From: Hirudinaria manillensis
Taxonomy: Eukaryota; Annelida; Clitellata; Hirudinida; Hirudinidae
Assembly: GCA_034509925.1 (NCBI GenBank)
Contig: CM067534.1
Location: 4,861,501-4,925,500, forward strand
Length of the DNA stretch: 64,000 nucleotides
Reading direction: 5' to 3'
Of the stretch, positions 46,430 to 61,100 are shown piece after piece. The notes beneath the pieces were generated by a model that saw only the letters and a program-made list of their open reading frames with translations, was not told where the DNA came from and ran no database searches. The position numbers were made by a program, and so were the translations under genes. The first letter of the stretch is position 1; every line of letters begins with the position of its first letter.

Positions 46430-48638
46430 ATGGAAGAACACGGCAACGATGATGCTGAACTTAACGAGACTTTGTACCATCACTCCGGTACCTACGGTAA
46501 TTAAATTACTATTTTAATGTAAGTTCCAATGTCGAAACTAAATAATTGCTGTTGAGAATATTGGAGTGCAAAAATCCTATGAAATAAACCTTATCCAAAT
46601 ATAATTTTAAATTCAATATTTGTTGCTTTTAATTGCCAGTTAATAGAAATTCTGAAAATGAAATGAATGAAGAGGAGTGCGAACCATGCGATGGAGAACC
46701 ACTGAGAGAGCAGGTGTTTGTTTAAAGCTATAATATTACTGTAGCAAACACTACATAGTGTAGGGTTTAAATGCTTAGTTGAAGTGATTGTGAATGATAT
46801 TGCTGATTTCAATGACATGATTTTGTGAATGTTGCAAATAAGGATAAATTATAATAAATCTAACATAAAAAAAAATCATTAAAAAGTTTATGTTCATTCT
46901 TGTAATATCAAGTATTGACGTGAGCCAATTTGTTTATTAAATTACTAATATATTAAAGCCAACCATATATTAGCATACTATTACTTTAATGGTTTGTAGT
47001 TCTGCTTTCAGGATCGTTTCCTACCAACTGCAAATGTGGCTAGAATAATGAAAAAAGCTATTCCAAAGTCAGGCAAGGTTGGATATTTCACATGAATGTT
47101 GTTGTATATTATTGGTTTAATTCTGCATGAGTAATTATTTAATTCCACATATTGTGCAATTATCATAAAAATGTTCACATAAGTCAATACTGTTCCAAAA
47201 TGCACCAAATCTGCTATATCACCATTGTGATGTCTTGGATTTATCAATGAAATGAAATTCAGTTGAACAGTTGAAACTAAACCTCCGCATCACTCCTGTT
47301 GATGTTTTGCTCGTTCGGTTTTGTTTTGTAAATGCATTGGCATCTGAAATAGCTGTTAAATGAAAATTAATTATTCAAATGACTCACAGATACTTTGCAA
47401 TGATGAAATACGAATTTTAGTTTCTTCGAACGTTCTTAATTGTTGTCATCACGTTTCAACAGATTGCCAAGGAGGCAAAAGACTGCGTGCAAGAATGCGT
47501 CTCTGAATTTGTGAGCTTCATAACAAGCGAGTAAGTAGCACTTATTTGATGACAATGTCTGTTCGAGTGTTCAAATAAAAAATTTTATTTATTATTAAGA
47601 GGTATATCAACCAAATGACTTTATTAATCTGGTAGCATTTTCTAAGATTACGTGGTTTATTTTGATAATGGTATTATGCTGATATTTTTTTTTAAATATT
47701 AATAATATTATATGCTATTGTAGTTGTTGTTGGTATTCTTGTTGTCAGTGTTTTGATGCATTTTTTTTGGCAGAGCAAGCGACAGATGTCAGCAGGAGAA
47801 AAGAAAGACTATCAATGGGGAGGACATTTTGTATGCCATGTCAACGCTCGGATTTGATAACTACATTGAGCCGCTCAAAGTTTATCTTCAAAAATACAGA
47901 GATGTGGGTTCCAAAATTTCAACAAACTGCCCATTTTGTTCTCTCTGACTCTCCACTTTATTTCTGATATTAATTTTATTTTAAATAATTTAATATATAA
48001 GTACTAGAATAATTGACAAAACCTATGACATTCGTAACCAATGCGATTTATCCTGCAATAACTGATTTGTTTTCAAACAGTCCACAAAGAGTGAGAAGAC
48101 ATTTGTTGAGGACAAGATTGTGGAGTTGAATGCTGAAGACTCTTATGGTACTTTATTTTAATGCTTTTGTGAATATTATTCATTAATCTTTTGAAACTTG
48201 ATTATACCAGTGATTAGTTATAATTATTTTTATGAAGAATATTGAAGCCATTTATGCTAATGAATAGCTGTTGATAGTCCAATCAGAAATAGAAATAATA
48301 ACTTAAAATGATGAAATGTGTTGATGATGGTTATCGTTGTTGACAAGAATTTTCAATTTGAAGGTTCAGTTTTGTTGACCGATCAGTCACTAATTTTTGC
48401 AACTACAAATGTAAGTTTCTTGATTTTTTTGGACAAATTTTATTAGTTTTTTTGCTTATTATAGGATTTTAATTTGCATTTTTAATGAAGGTTATAGCAG
48501 ATGCTAATTGGGTTTAGTAAACCGTCAGTATAATAATTCAGTAATTGTGATTGCAGAGTTCTGAATTGAGTGTTGCAGTTGATTTTTTGTAATTTTTCAT
48601 TTTTCTATTTTCAGACGACTCAACAAAACTTTGGCTGA
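46430..48638 (+). CDS. NFYB: NF-YB, nuclear transcription factor Y subunit beta, complete
   Basis: Exons 46430-46496, 46640-46713, 47012-47077, 47463-47530, 47774-47903, 48081-48147, 48364-48410 and 48615-48638 give 180 residues; human NF-YB is 207. The histone-fold core spans about residues 48-135 and is nearly invariant: [20 protein letters not shown], then [20 protein letters not shown], then [19 protein letters not shown] and [15 protein letters not shown] pairs with NF-YC and NF-YA to bind CCAAT boxes. The C-terminal tail is short and ends TTQQNFG. A poly-A signal lies at 48734. Confidence 0.97.
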
Positions 48639-51600
48639 TGTTGTGGAGTAGGAGATTGAAATATTAATTTTTTGTTGGAAAGGCATTTTACATCTTGATT
48701 TAATTTTTGTTTTTTTGAGTGGCAGTAAATGATAATAAAATGATAGGATGACTTAAGATGTTAAACACAACAAATTAAGTTCCTTCTATTTTAAAGTTAA
48801 AAGACAGCCCCTTAAAAACTTATTGCCTGTAATGGGTTTGAAGTGTGAATAGTTTGCCGTTATGGTTATATTTTGGCGCACAAAAGTGGCTCTGAATGAC
48901 CTGGATCTAGTGGCGTTCATTAGAGGATTGTGGGTCATATTGCTCGATACCATATCAGAAGGGTGACAAAATTGAAAAACTTTGCGTTTGCAAAGCGGAC
49001 GTATTTGAACTTTTGCAGCTGAATACTTTTTCTTGGATCTTTCTCAACATTTTCTCTAAGCTTTACAGTTAATTTTTAGCTGGGAGGTTTAACTGGAGCG
49101 AAATAATGGTAGTTCGTGTCTGATTCCCGTCGAAATCGAAAATCGCAGAAAAGAAAGGTGTTAGTTATGGGATCAGTTATGGCTAACCTTCCATTCTGTC
49201 AAGAACACTTATCCAAAGCAATGTTTTGGTTCATTTTATAGTGCTTTTACTTTGTCATGGAGTTACACTGCCATTTCCACCTTGAAATGAGATATGCATG
49301 ATTTGTCTACTATTGTCGATTAGAATTAATACAAAAATCTAATTTATTGATTATTTGTTTTGGAAGATCAATGGATATATTTAACGAAATTCAGCGCTTG
49401 GAGTTATGTTACTGAAATGACATCAAAGTTAGAAAACGCGTAGGATCAACAGGATCGTGGTTAGAAAGGGGGTAAAATTTGAGAGTAAGTAATCGTAATA
49501 AATTCTGTAACGTGTGCATTTTGAGGAGTAAATTGTGCATAAATTGAGCCATAATTGTAATTGAGTCTGCAATTCCGATTTTGACGGTGAGAGTTTAATG
49601 TTTTTAAATTGCTTCTTTCATGCTTTGAAGATTGACATGTTAGTAAGCGATCGCCTTTAGCCTATGTTTGGTTCATAAGTTTCCAAAAACGCTTGAGTTC
49701 TAGGAATGTTTAAAGCATTTTCATGCTTTACTTCCATATTTTGTATTGAAAGATTTCTGCTTTTGGCTGCCATCTGAATCATTTAGGTTTCGCGTGGTAA
49801 CAGTTTAGTACAACTTCAGTTAAGGTGTGAGTTTGATGTTCTCATGTTTGTTTATGTGTATGATTTATGACTTAATTCGTTCTTAACATCTGGGACTACG
49901 ACCTGACCTTAGACTTTCTAAGCTGACCTGTACTAATTATTGAGTCAGGTCTTGTACTCTGATATAGTAGCTCAAAAAAGAAGTTGTGAAACTTGTATTT
50001 TATTTTGTTTTTTATAACCCAGTTTACCACTCTCATTCAAAATATCATACCTGTTTCACCATCATGTCACTTTTGGATAATTGTTTGCTTCAACTAATTA
50101 AGATCTTGACTTAAATCTAGAATGGTAGACATATTACATATAAGTTTTAATAAATTGTAATCTGGTTTGATACATTCATATATTAAGCAATTTAATCATT
50201 CTTGATGTATAACATCAGTTTAAGTTTTATCAGAATTCTGGTGAAGTATTTTGCTCTGTCCATAACAATTATTATGAAATCTTAAAATTGCAATTAAAAA
50301 ATTTGAAACTCGAAGCAATCATTAGAGTTATTGTGCACTTTGTTTTGAAGAATTTTTGATAAAGTTGCAATTAGACTTGGGATTGATGATTAAATCTAAA
50401 AAAAAAAGATTTTTAGTGTGAATCAGTAGTTAATGTTTGCTATGTGTTCATTATCATACTTATCATAATTGCTTCACAAATTGCAAAGCACGCATATATT
50501 TATTATTTTTCTCACTTTGATGTTGTTGCTGTCAAATTTGGTTCCAAAAGGTGCACCCATTCCTGCACATTATTATCATCAAAGCCACCATTGTCATTAT
50601 TATTATTGTCACTAGCATCTCAACTGTTATTACTCAGCTATTATTAGAAAAGGATAATTTTCTTTAACTAGAATAAGAGTTAAAGATGTAGAATAACTTC
50701 AAATTGGTTAAGTTATGGTTGCAATGAAACTAGAGCATTGGGGATATTGATTCTGTATTCTTAATTAAAGGTTGCTAATTGGAATTGATCTTTGAGCAGC
50801 AAATTATTATTGATTTTCAAATTTACTGCTTGCCTACTGCTTGTCTATTAATCGAAAAAAGAATTTAATTTGAAAAAGTACCATTTGTGCTGAATCATTT
50901 ATGTATACCACTTAACACTTATTTCTTTTGGCCATGGTTATGGTACAAGCCAGAATAGGTACTTTTTTGCTTATTTTTATTAAATCTTTCCAATTTTTGA
51001 CGGAACACGAGCTGACAAGTAGGTGCATTGGGTTAATCAAAGTATATGCAAAGTTTTTTCTTTGTGGTTGCTATATACCAATTGAAGTATTGGTTGGATT
51101 TTTTAAAATAAATCTGTTATTAAACTGTTATTAAATTTAGTAATTTAAGAATTAGATTTTTGTTGTCAAGTCATCAGTTTGCATAATAAGAAGCTATTAA
51201 TGAGGTTACTTCTCATCAAGGTTATTAACTTGGCATGTTGTTAAATAATGTCTTACATCTTACAAGTGTGATGATTAGAAAGGTTTTTATTTTTAGAGCA
51301 AACCGAATTTCAAATGAGAGTAGTTTGAAGTTTCAATTTGTTTTGCTATCTTTGACTTTCAATTTCAATGGTTGATTCGTTTCTATGACGCTTCATCTGA
51401 AGAGCATTTGAGGTTTTGATGTGCTGATTTGTGTTTATTTTGAATAACTGAAAATAGGACCAGAAGATTATACTTAAATTTCACGTATTTGTGACTTAGC
51501 ATTCATTGATATATTCACTATGGCTCAAGTAGCAAGAGAAAGGTACTAACAATGCTAAAAAAATTCTTGAAAAACAAGTCCAGCTAACTGACAACAATTC

Positions 51601-52658
51601 CTCTCCTCAATTGTAAGCTTTAGCTAAACCAAGACTGAACATGTTGTGTGAAATTTTGATATTTATAAAATTATTGTCTCTATTTACTGTTTCAATGAAT
51701 TGTAATTTCTGAGGATTAGCTAGTAAAATTAGAATAATTGTTTGTGTAATATTTATTTGGTAAACTTAAAAAAGAAACTGTTCCTGCTCATTCCATTTTT
51801 CTTCAGTGCTTTGGCCGTGCCACATATGCAATTTTAAACTGTTTTCAATTTATCTTTCATTATTAATTTAAATCACTATTAATACTTTAATGATTTTATT
51901 CAAAATTTACATATTATTATCAATTATTATCAATTGGAGTGGATTTGCTGAACTGATCTATTCCTTTAACTAATGCATTGATTAATGTGCCTGTTAGTTT
52001 CTGAAAAGGTTAATAGTCCAGGGTTCAAAAGGTCAAAGTTCAAAACTTGATTTTGTCAATATCTACAGCTGAGCAAGAATGACCCAAATGCCAATTATTA
52101 GGATGGTCCATGAGCTTCAAAAATTTATTTAACTTATTATTGGCGTCTGGGAAATGTTTCATTTTATTTTGCATGCATTTTGTATCATTTCCATTATCAC
52201 ATCATCGTCATCTCGATCAATTCACCATTATAATTTGTCTTAACAAGGACTTAACTATTATAATAATCTTCTATTAATTGTGATTGTGGCATTGCTATTA
52301 TTAACTTTTATTAATTTCTATTAGTTTTGCAATGGAACTGTTTTGAAACTAATTTTCATTTTGCCTTCAGTTTGTTGTTGGAATTCTTGAACTCTTTATT
52401 AATGGCACATCTGGAGATGAACTTCAGTTTTCTTTTGCCAGAATTTTTGTGCCTGTTTTTATTCACAGCCGATGTAAACTTTTGAATATAATTTTTCATA
52501 TTTATATAATATTTTGAGTAAATATTATTTTCCTGTCACTGACTTTTAGTCAAAAGCCCGTTATGTGACAAATTTCTCTTCTTCCAGAAAACCGTCTTCG
52601 ACAAAGCATCGGAGCTCGTTTTTCAAAGACCTGGAAACTGTTCATCAATGTCTTAACC
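48639..52658. other. Long intergenic region between NF-YB and TTC17
   Basis: Four kilobases with no convincing exon. Small ORFs at 50444 and 50928 are AT-rich and lack motifs. The interval should contain the TTC17 promoter and probably a non-coding exon, since an acceptor (cttcttccag) ends near 52587 ahead of the TTC17 start. Confidence 0.5.
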
Positions 52659-55078
52659 ATGTCCTCGGTCTCTTTGAACAGCGTCGTGCGATCGACCGTT
52701 CTGACCCTGCCGTGGATTCTCCTGGCACTGATGAGCCGACTGGAGGTGGGGGCCGGAAGCACCCACTGGGTCGTCACTGCGGACGGAAGAGTTCAGGCCC
52801 AGGTAGGTTCGCTAGAAATTGGTTATTAAGTGATCATCATTGTTCTCGGTGCCTTAACCATGGCTTCAGGTTTGTAGTGGCAAGGTTTACCTGAAAGTAA
52901 GAATGAAAAAAATGTATGAGATTTAGCAAAAGTTAGGAATATTTTATTTTGATGGGTATTTGGTTGAATCAGCATTGAATGAGTTAGTTTTTTTGATCAA
53001 TTTGAAATAATGAGTTGGAATAAAATTTAAGATGTACTCGAACCTCGTTCGACTCGTAAAGCATCAAGTAACGAATTTTACTCGAAGCTTAACTACATTC
53101 GATGTCGCATCGTCACAAGCGGTTGCCGTTCGACTTTCTAAAGACTTGCACAAAAAAAAAAATATGGGCGTCAATTCGATGCGTCTTCGTTGAAAAATCC
53201 ATTGATCGATCGATCGTTCGAACAGGTGGACTCGATCTTCAACCTGCAGTGTCCTTACGACGTCATGGTTCTCCTGAATCAGGAAAAGAGGAGGGACTTG
53301 GCAGAGGCAATTCGGATGGAACTGCTGACCAAGGACACGTCTGAGACTCCTGACGAGAAGGACATAGGTGCTCTTACAAATTTATTTCGTAAAGTCATGT
53401 CTTGGACCCGTCGGAATTCGTTAATTTCCGAGCTCGGATTAAATCATCAAAATGTTTTTGTCCTAATGTCGTCTTCGTGCTTCGTTAAATTTTCATTGTT
53501 AATGTTGAAATGAATTGAATGAGGCGATTTGAATTTTATGGGTTGGTAACAATTTTTTGGGAGTTGATTGATTGATTCCATTGAATCTATGGTTTGGTTG
53601 TTGTTGTTATTGTTGTTGTGTTAATCATTTTGTTACTTCTAAACTAAAACTTTGAACTTTCCACTCGTTATCGCTTGTTATCTTGTTTTTGATTCATCCT
53701 CTTTTTCAGAAGCAAACTAAAAAATAAGTTTAAAAATGTGAAAAATAATCTCACTTGTAAACTTAAGAATCCCGTTTGGAAATTCATTCAACTTGTTGGT
53801 CGATCAGTAATTCATTTGTGTACGAATAGGTTTGGCACGTACACTGTTTATCATTATTATATTATTATTATTATCATCATTATTATTATTTCTCATTATT
53901 ATTTCTCATTATTATTATTATCATTATTATTTCTCATTATTATAATAATAATTATTATTATTAGTATTATTATCATTATTATTTTTATTTATTATTAAGC
54001 TGAATTTCCATATTTAATTAGCTGAATTGTTTACGTTGCAGATTTTGAAAAGGAATTCTACGCCTCGGACCCGAACTGTTCCGCTGCAGGAAAGCCGCTG
54101 ATAAAATTTGATTTTTACGAGGGATTTCTGATCACTCACAATGATAAGAGACTCTGGTAATTATGAATTTCATCATCATCGTGACCATCATCATTGTCAT
54201 CATCGTGATGATCATCGTTGTTATCATCATCATTGCAATCATCACCATCATCCATTTATTTTATTGCTATCAAACATAATCGGACATGATCTTTACCAAA
54301 TTTTTTTTTGGCCTATTTGATACGATTTTGAAAATAATGGTAAGCAATGTTGGTGATGATGACGATGATGCACGACAACGCATGACGATGTAAATTAAAG
54401 TCAGTTGTTTTAAACCTTAAAAGGTCTGAGGATTACATGCCCGAGCAGGAGTTTGAAGACCACATCGCGATGCCAGACAAGAGACCCGAGTGTCTCCGTT
54501 ACGCACCTCTTGAGTTCAGCATGCACTCATTTGAACATTTGGAGGTAATCATAGTAGTCAATGATGTTGTTGTTGTTGTTGTTATTATTATCATTATTGT
54601 TGTTATGGGTGTTATTATTATTATTGTTATTATTATTATTATTATTATTATTGTTGTCGCTGTTGTTATTGTTGCACTTAATGTCATTTTCATTGTCCTT
54701 GCAAACAGCCCACGCTTTTTTATAAAGCCTTGTGTTCTAACTTTTTTTCTCAATGTACTTGACAACAAAACAATTATTAAAAATTTGAAATTATTAAAAA
54801 TATGAAATTATTAAAAATTGAAGTGCTTCTCATTTGTCAATGGATTGGTCAGTGCAGGAGCAAACAATAGTTTTTGTTGATCAATTATTAACTTCTTGAA
54901 CTTGTTGCCAACATTTCGAAAAATAATTTCATTAAAAATAATTTAAAAATTATTAAACAAATATACAAATGGTCACTTTAAAAGCAAAGCCCGTGAGGTG
55001 CCTGTTAAGTTGGCAACTTATTTTAAGTCGGCAGCACTGGGCAGCACCTCTGCTTTCATTAAAATGTTGGAGTTTCAG

Positions 55079-55116
<38 letters not shown>

Positions 55117-58100
55117 GATGACTTCTTTGTTATCTGTTGCCAAATAAAATTATGTAAATATTATGTTGTCATAATATTATGATGCAACACCAGGTAATGA
55201 TGATGATGACGATGATTTTACAAGCAATTTTTCACTTTTTCAGGGCATGATAGAAAGACACAACCTGACCTCTGGAGAAGAATTAGATTTGAAATCCTTC
55301 CTTCCGGAAGACCTGGAAAAGTTCGGCAGTTTTGTGGCATCAAAGCTGGAAAAGGTGGTTTGAAGATTTGGGTGGCTGTGATGACACTGGTTGCTGATTG
55401 GTCGCTGATTGGGCATCGGGGTGTTTGAGTTGTGGTGCTGCCCCCCTCAGCCAAGAATTAGAAATAATTTTAATTATAATTTAACATAATTTTAATTCCA
55501 CGTCATGAGCTGTGAGTTAAAAACTGGAGCAAACACTACTCTGCATGCTGTGTATGGCGTGGTGTTACTTTAGTATTTGACTCTTTAAATTGATTTTAAT
55601 TGGTCTGCAGTTTAAAAGTAATTTAAATGTTTTTTTTTATTTTAATCGTCATAAACTTCATAATTGCTCGCAAAGTAATTCATTCATCATCTCTTGGCCT
55701 GTTTCCTGTGATTTTGAATCCTTCCAAAATACTGATGATCCTCCACTGACAGAATCCAACTTGATTTAATTTATCATTAACAGTAATAAATATATTAACA
55801 CTAATATTAGTTGATACTAATTAATATTAATAAGCTAATACTAATTAATATTAATAAGCTAATAATAATTAATATTAATAAGTAAATAAATATTAAAATA
55901 GTAAAGGAATAGTAATGTAGCAAATAAATTATATTTTTGAAGAATACAACATCCTGGATCTATTATAATCTGGCATCCTTTTATTGGAGGGTCAAAGGTG
56001 ATTCATTGCAAACTGTGGAGTGCCTCAGAAGATCTCTGCACTTCTCTCCAAGGTTACGATGATGACAACGCCGATGATGATGATGTTGATGACGACGACG
56101 ACGATGGTGAAGATGTTGATGATGATGATGACGTCGATGATGATGATTGTGGTTGTTGGTGATAGTTTTACATTTTGAACTTTGTAATAGGATTAAGAAA
56201 TAAGCTGATGAGGGGTTCAAAACAATTCATTATTTTTGCATTACGACCTCACCTTGACCTTTGCCCTGCATGGCAATTCACAATTCGTCGCCACGTCGAA
56301 TTTGCACTGCCGACCAAAAATCGACGTCCATCAACATTGTTGACGAGGCATAAAACCGTTCGAACAGGGAGTACAAGGACATAGCCCTGGTGGGTCTCGC
56401 CAGCGTCCTCCATCGGAGCCGAAGATCCAACGAAGCCGCGGTCGTTTTGCACGCTGCCCTCGAGATTTCAAACGTCTTCGGAGAAGAGCATTTCGCTCTC
56501 GGAAACATTTACGCCGTTAGATTGCGTTTGTCGTCGTTGTTGTTGTTTTCTGTGTTGTTTTCTGTGTTGTTGTTGTTGGATCGTTAGTTGTTGTTAATGC
56601 CTAATGACTAATGTCAGATCTAACGATGCATTAATTCTGTCATTAACACTCAGCAATGCATCTGTCACTGAACAAAAAAAGACTGGAAATTGAATTTTAA
56701 TAAAAATTTTGTACTTAAATATATTAATATATTAAATATATATAATATATTAAATATATATATTATATTATATATATTATATTATATATATATATATATA
56801 AATATATAGATATACTGATGTATAGATATATTAAATTTTTCTTTTTTCTATATATTTCGTGACATGAAATTCTTTATTTTCAATCTTTTGTTCACTTATT
56901 CTTTGATTTTGTTTTCATACATTCGTTGGTTCATTTGCTCCATCCGTCTTTCCATCCATCCATCCATCCATCCATCCATCCATCCATCCATCCATCCATC
57001 CATCCATCCATCCATCCATCCATCCATCCATCCATTCATCCATCCATTCATCCATTTATTCCATACTTGGTAAAATGCTTTAAGAAGCCTGAGTGGAGCA
57101 TGAGTTATTCGTGTTGTCTATTGCTAATGACTTTGAATTGTTTCTGTTATGTTAATGCTTATGTTTATGTATTGATGCATATTCATTTTGATCTTATCAT
57201 TTAATCATTTAATCATCCGTTATCGCTTAAGGTGCTCGGGGATTTCAACAAGTCTGTGATATGCTACGAAAATGCTTTGAAGTTGGACAAGAGCCACAAA
57301 GAGGCGTATTTGAGGAAGAATGCTGTCCAGTGCCATGTGAAACTTAGCCTGCTTCTCGAAGAAAAACACAGGTGATGATGGCGATGAAGATGATAATTGG
57401 TGGTGATGATGATGATATTGGTGGTGATGATGATGACAATGATAATGTTAAATTGCACTTGTAGTCTCTTCTATATGATAAATTGCTTTTCAGGTCGCTG
57501 CAGAAAACACTCGATGACCTCAAGCAATACCAATCGAGGCACGAGACGTGGCAAGCGTTGCACAGGAAGATGCAGAGCGAACAACTCCACTCCGAGGGAA
57601 AAATGAAACAGGAAACGTTTTATAGGGAGCATCTCAAAACGGCCAAAGAATCCGAGCGAGGTGAAGATGCATCCATTAGTTTGTATTTGTATGTGTTGCA
57701 TTGGTTTTGCATCCATTAGCTTGTTTGTATTTGTATGTATTAGTCAGTGTATGGAGCAAATATGGGAATTGGTTATTATTATCATTATTACTATTATTAT
57801 TATTATTAGAGAAAAATAGAGTTGCATTATTGCATTCCAGTAGTTTTAGTGTGCCTTGGGATTTTGTTGCTCTGAAAATAACAAGATTGAGAATTATTTG
57901 CAGAGATCTAAATCTGGCAACGTACAAAATAAATTGTTTTAATGAGGGTAGTTAAATCGTAGGTAATTGAAAATCTCCTTGTCATCGAATGTTATTATTA
58001 TTATTATAATTACCATCATCATTATTATTGTCAGGTTTAAATTATTATTGTTATCATCATTATTATTATTATTATTGTTGTTGTTGATGATGTTGTTGAT

Positions 58101-61100
58101 GATGATTCATTAAAAATCTCCTTTTTCTTCTTCACAGAAACCCATCTCTCTGCACTTGACCTTCACCTTATAACCGCCCATCAGACCAGCAAAAGTAAAC
58201 AAACGTTGAACCTCGAAAAGTTGACCGACATCCTGTCCAAAAGCGAATCGTCTCCAAAGAACGACACCTCGAATCGCCCGAAGCAAACGAAACCGGACCA
58301 CGGGGATTCCCGGTCGGAAAAGCCGAAGCAGACTCGAGACTTCCTCCGGTACATCCATCAGTACCTCAGCGAACATCCTTTGGTCTCCGTGAACCAAGAG
58401 ATTCCCGAACCCGGCCTCGACGACGTGCCAAATGCCGGAGGAGTTCGGCCGAAGGTAGAATGCTCGCGTGCGGCTTTGCTCGTGCTCGTGCAGTGTTGTG
58501 TGCGCAACGTCAGAAGTTGACCGTTTACGTCCACTTAAGGGTTGTGGACATGTTGCAGGCATTGCATTTGCTAGGCAGTGGAGAATTGAATCAATTGCAA
58601 TGACACAGTTGCACGATCATAACTAATTAATGAAACAATGATGTAATAATAATAGTAATAATAATAATAATAGTGATAATGATGATACTAGTAACAATAA
58701 TGTCGTGTTAATAGGTCGATAAGCCTCAGTTGGATGAAGATTGGCCCTCAGAAGGGGAATGCAACAGGAACGTTCAGCATTTTCCATCCTGGAGTGAATT
58801 TCAAACCGTCTTCTTGTCGCTCCAGAAGAAAGGCTTCGAGTATTCAATTTATATTTTAAGCTTATTTTTATTTATCAACATTATCAATTCAATAATGCAT
58901 TAATTTGGCAATTTTGATGTTTAAATAATACTTTATTTTATTCATATTATGTATAATCCTATTATATATATACATATTGTATAGTAAACAATATATATAT
59001 ACATTCATTTACCTATTTATTTATTTATGTATTTATTACGTAATTTTAAAGCACAACATAAAAATTGACAGCATTGCTCATCTTCTGGGTTCGGGTCAAG
59101 GCCTGATCGAAGGTCAAGCTCACCCGTTTCCCTGGTACCCACCCCTGTGCACCCCGCCCCCTTCTCCGTCTTCGTCTGCCGAGATCCCCGAGGGACCGGG
59201 GACCTACGATCACATATCGGCCGTCAGGGACAGGGCCTCCCTCAGGGTTAAACTGGAAGATCCGACCATGAAAGAGGTGCATTGTTGTTGTTGTTGTTGT
59301 TCTGATAACTCGAGAGGATTACAATGATTCTGGTTGGTGCGACTGATTGGCTTTTGGCAGTTGTTTTGGAAGGAGGAATGATGCTTTGTACTTAATGAGA
59401 CTGTTATTTATTTATTTATTAATGATTATAATCCAAAAAAAACTTCACTTCTATGATAATATGATAATGCCTTGGTGATTTGTGTGATTCATAAATCAAC
59501 TGATTGCAGATAGATGTCACTTTAATTTAAAATTGTATTATATCGGGCAGTGTTTATTAAAATCAAATCCACTTGACATATAATAATCTGTAATTACCAT
59601 AAAATGTTAAGTAATGCAAATTGATTATATATAATATATAAATATTTATTTTAATTGTCCAGGTGTTGGCTATGCAAATCACTCAGAACGAGAAGCAGGA
59701 AATAACCCTCGAAGAGATTGGACAAAGGATTCTGACGGCCCTCAAAAATGTGAGTTGGTTTTTGCTAACAAAGTAACAAACTTCAGGGTTGGTCATGGAA
59801 TATAACTTGTTGGTCAATCAATTGATAGATCCAATTTCCACTTTTCTCGAATGTAATATTCCGGTTCAAACAGCAATGTTTCTCATTCTGCCTTCCAGAA
59901 ATCGTTTAGCAATCGGGGCTTTGCAAAAACAAAAACAAAAATCATGTAAACATAAGCGAAAGATTGCATCCCTCACATCAATACAATGTTTCCCACAGAA
60001 CATTGGACCTCCATGGATCTTGTACAACCTGGCAGGTCTGTTCTGGAGAGTGTCGGGCAGTCCGTTGAATAGCATCGAGTGCATTCGCAGAGCGCTGAAC
60101 TCCGTGCCCCCGGACCTGAAGGACGTGCCGACCGTCAATCTGGCCTCCGTCCTCTACAAAGTGGGTCGGGTCAAGGACGCCATCAAGGTCATGAAGGACG
60201 CTCTTGCCATAAATTACTTTGAGGTATTTTGGAAGCATTTGCAAAATGTATACATATATTTTTTATATTAAAACATTTGGCAATTAATTGTTTTATTTCA
60301 TCGTTGGAGGTGCAAAACAATAAAGACATTATATATCCAATTTGTAGGATACAGCAATACTATCCATAATAATCAACGTATACATCATACCATAAATACA
60401 AACATTTATATATATGTATAATATTAAATACATATCTTGTATTGTTTCGTTCATCACAGTCCGACTCCCTCTTTTTCATGGGCAACCTGCTGGCCGCAAT
60501 AGGAAACGTATCCGGTGCCATAAATTATTATCAAGATGCCTTGGGACTCGATCCGACCCACGATTCGGCCCTCAAGAACCTGAGGATGATCCTCTGCCTC
60601 AAGAAATTCCACCTCAGCCATCAGACGCTGGCCGGTCGTACTTCGGGACCGGGTTCGGAGGGCGGTTCTGACCAGGGCACGGGCAGCAGGAGCTCCGAAA
60701 GTAGAAAAGGCGAAAGTTCCGACGAAAAATGTCCAAAGGTCGGGCTATAGCAGTGCTAACGATTCGGCGGTTAATAATCGCCGGGCCCCACGGAGGGCTG
60801 CAGCATTTTGCTACTTTCTGCTACTTTAACCTCTCGTTTTTTATCCTTTGCCAGGTTCGCTTGGAAAAAAAGATTCCCGTTCACCTTTATACGCGCAACG
60901 GGGACGGCCATTTCTGTGCCATCCCGTTGTCTTCGGAGCAGAAAATATCTAACGGATCTCCGAGAGAAGTCCTTGAAAGTGCAGACAATGATGGTAAGTG
61001 AATGCCATTCGCTGCCATTTCTCCCCTTTTAAATCTCAATTCATTAAATTCGTGATTAGCACATTGCTACAAATTGCTCTTATTAATGTTATAAATTAAC

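Noticed and set aside
48639..52658. Small ORFs at 50444 and 50928
   Set aside because: AT-rich, motif-free and not chained to other exons.
53738..53998. Isoleucine-rich membrane-like ORF
   Set aside because: Translation of an (att)n microsatellite; no codon bias and no start context.
56864..57204. Ser-Ile-His-Pro repeat proteins
   Set aside because: Translation of an (atcc)n microsatellite in three frames inside a TTC17 intron.
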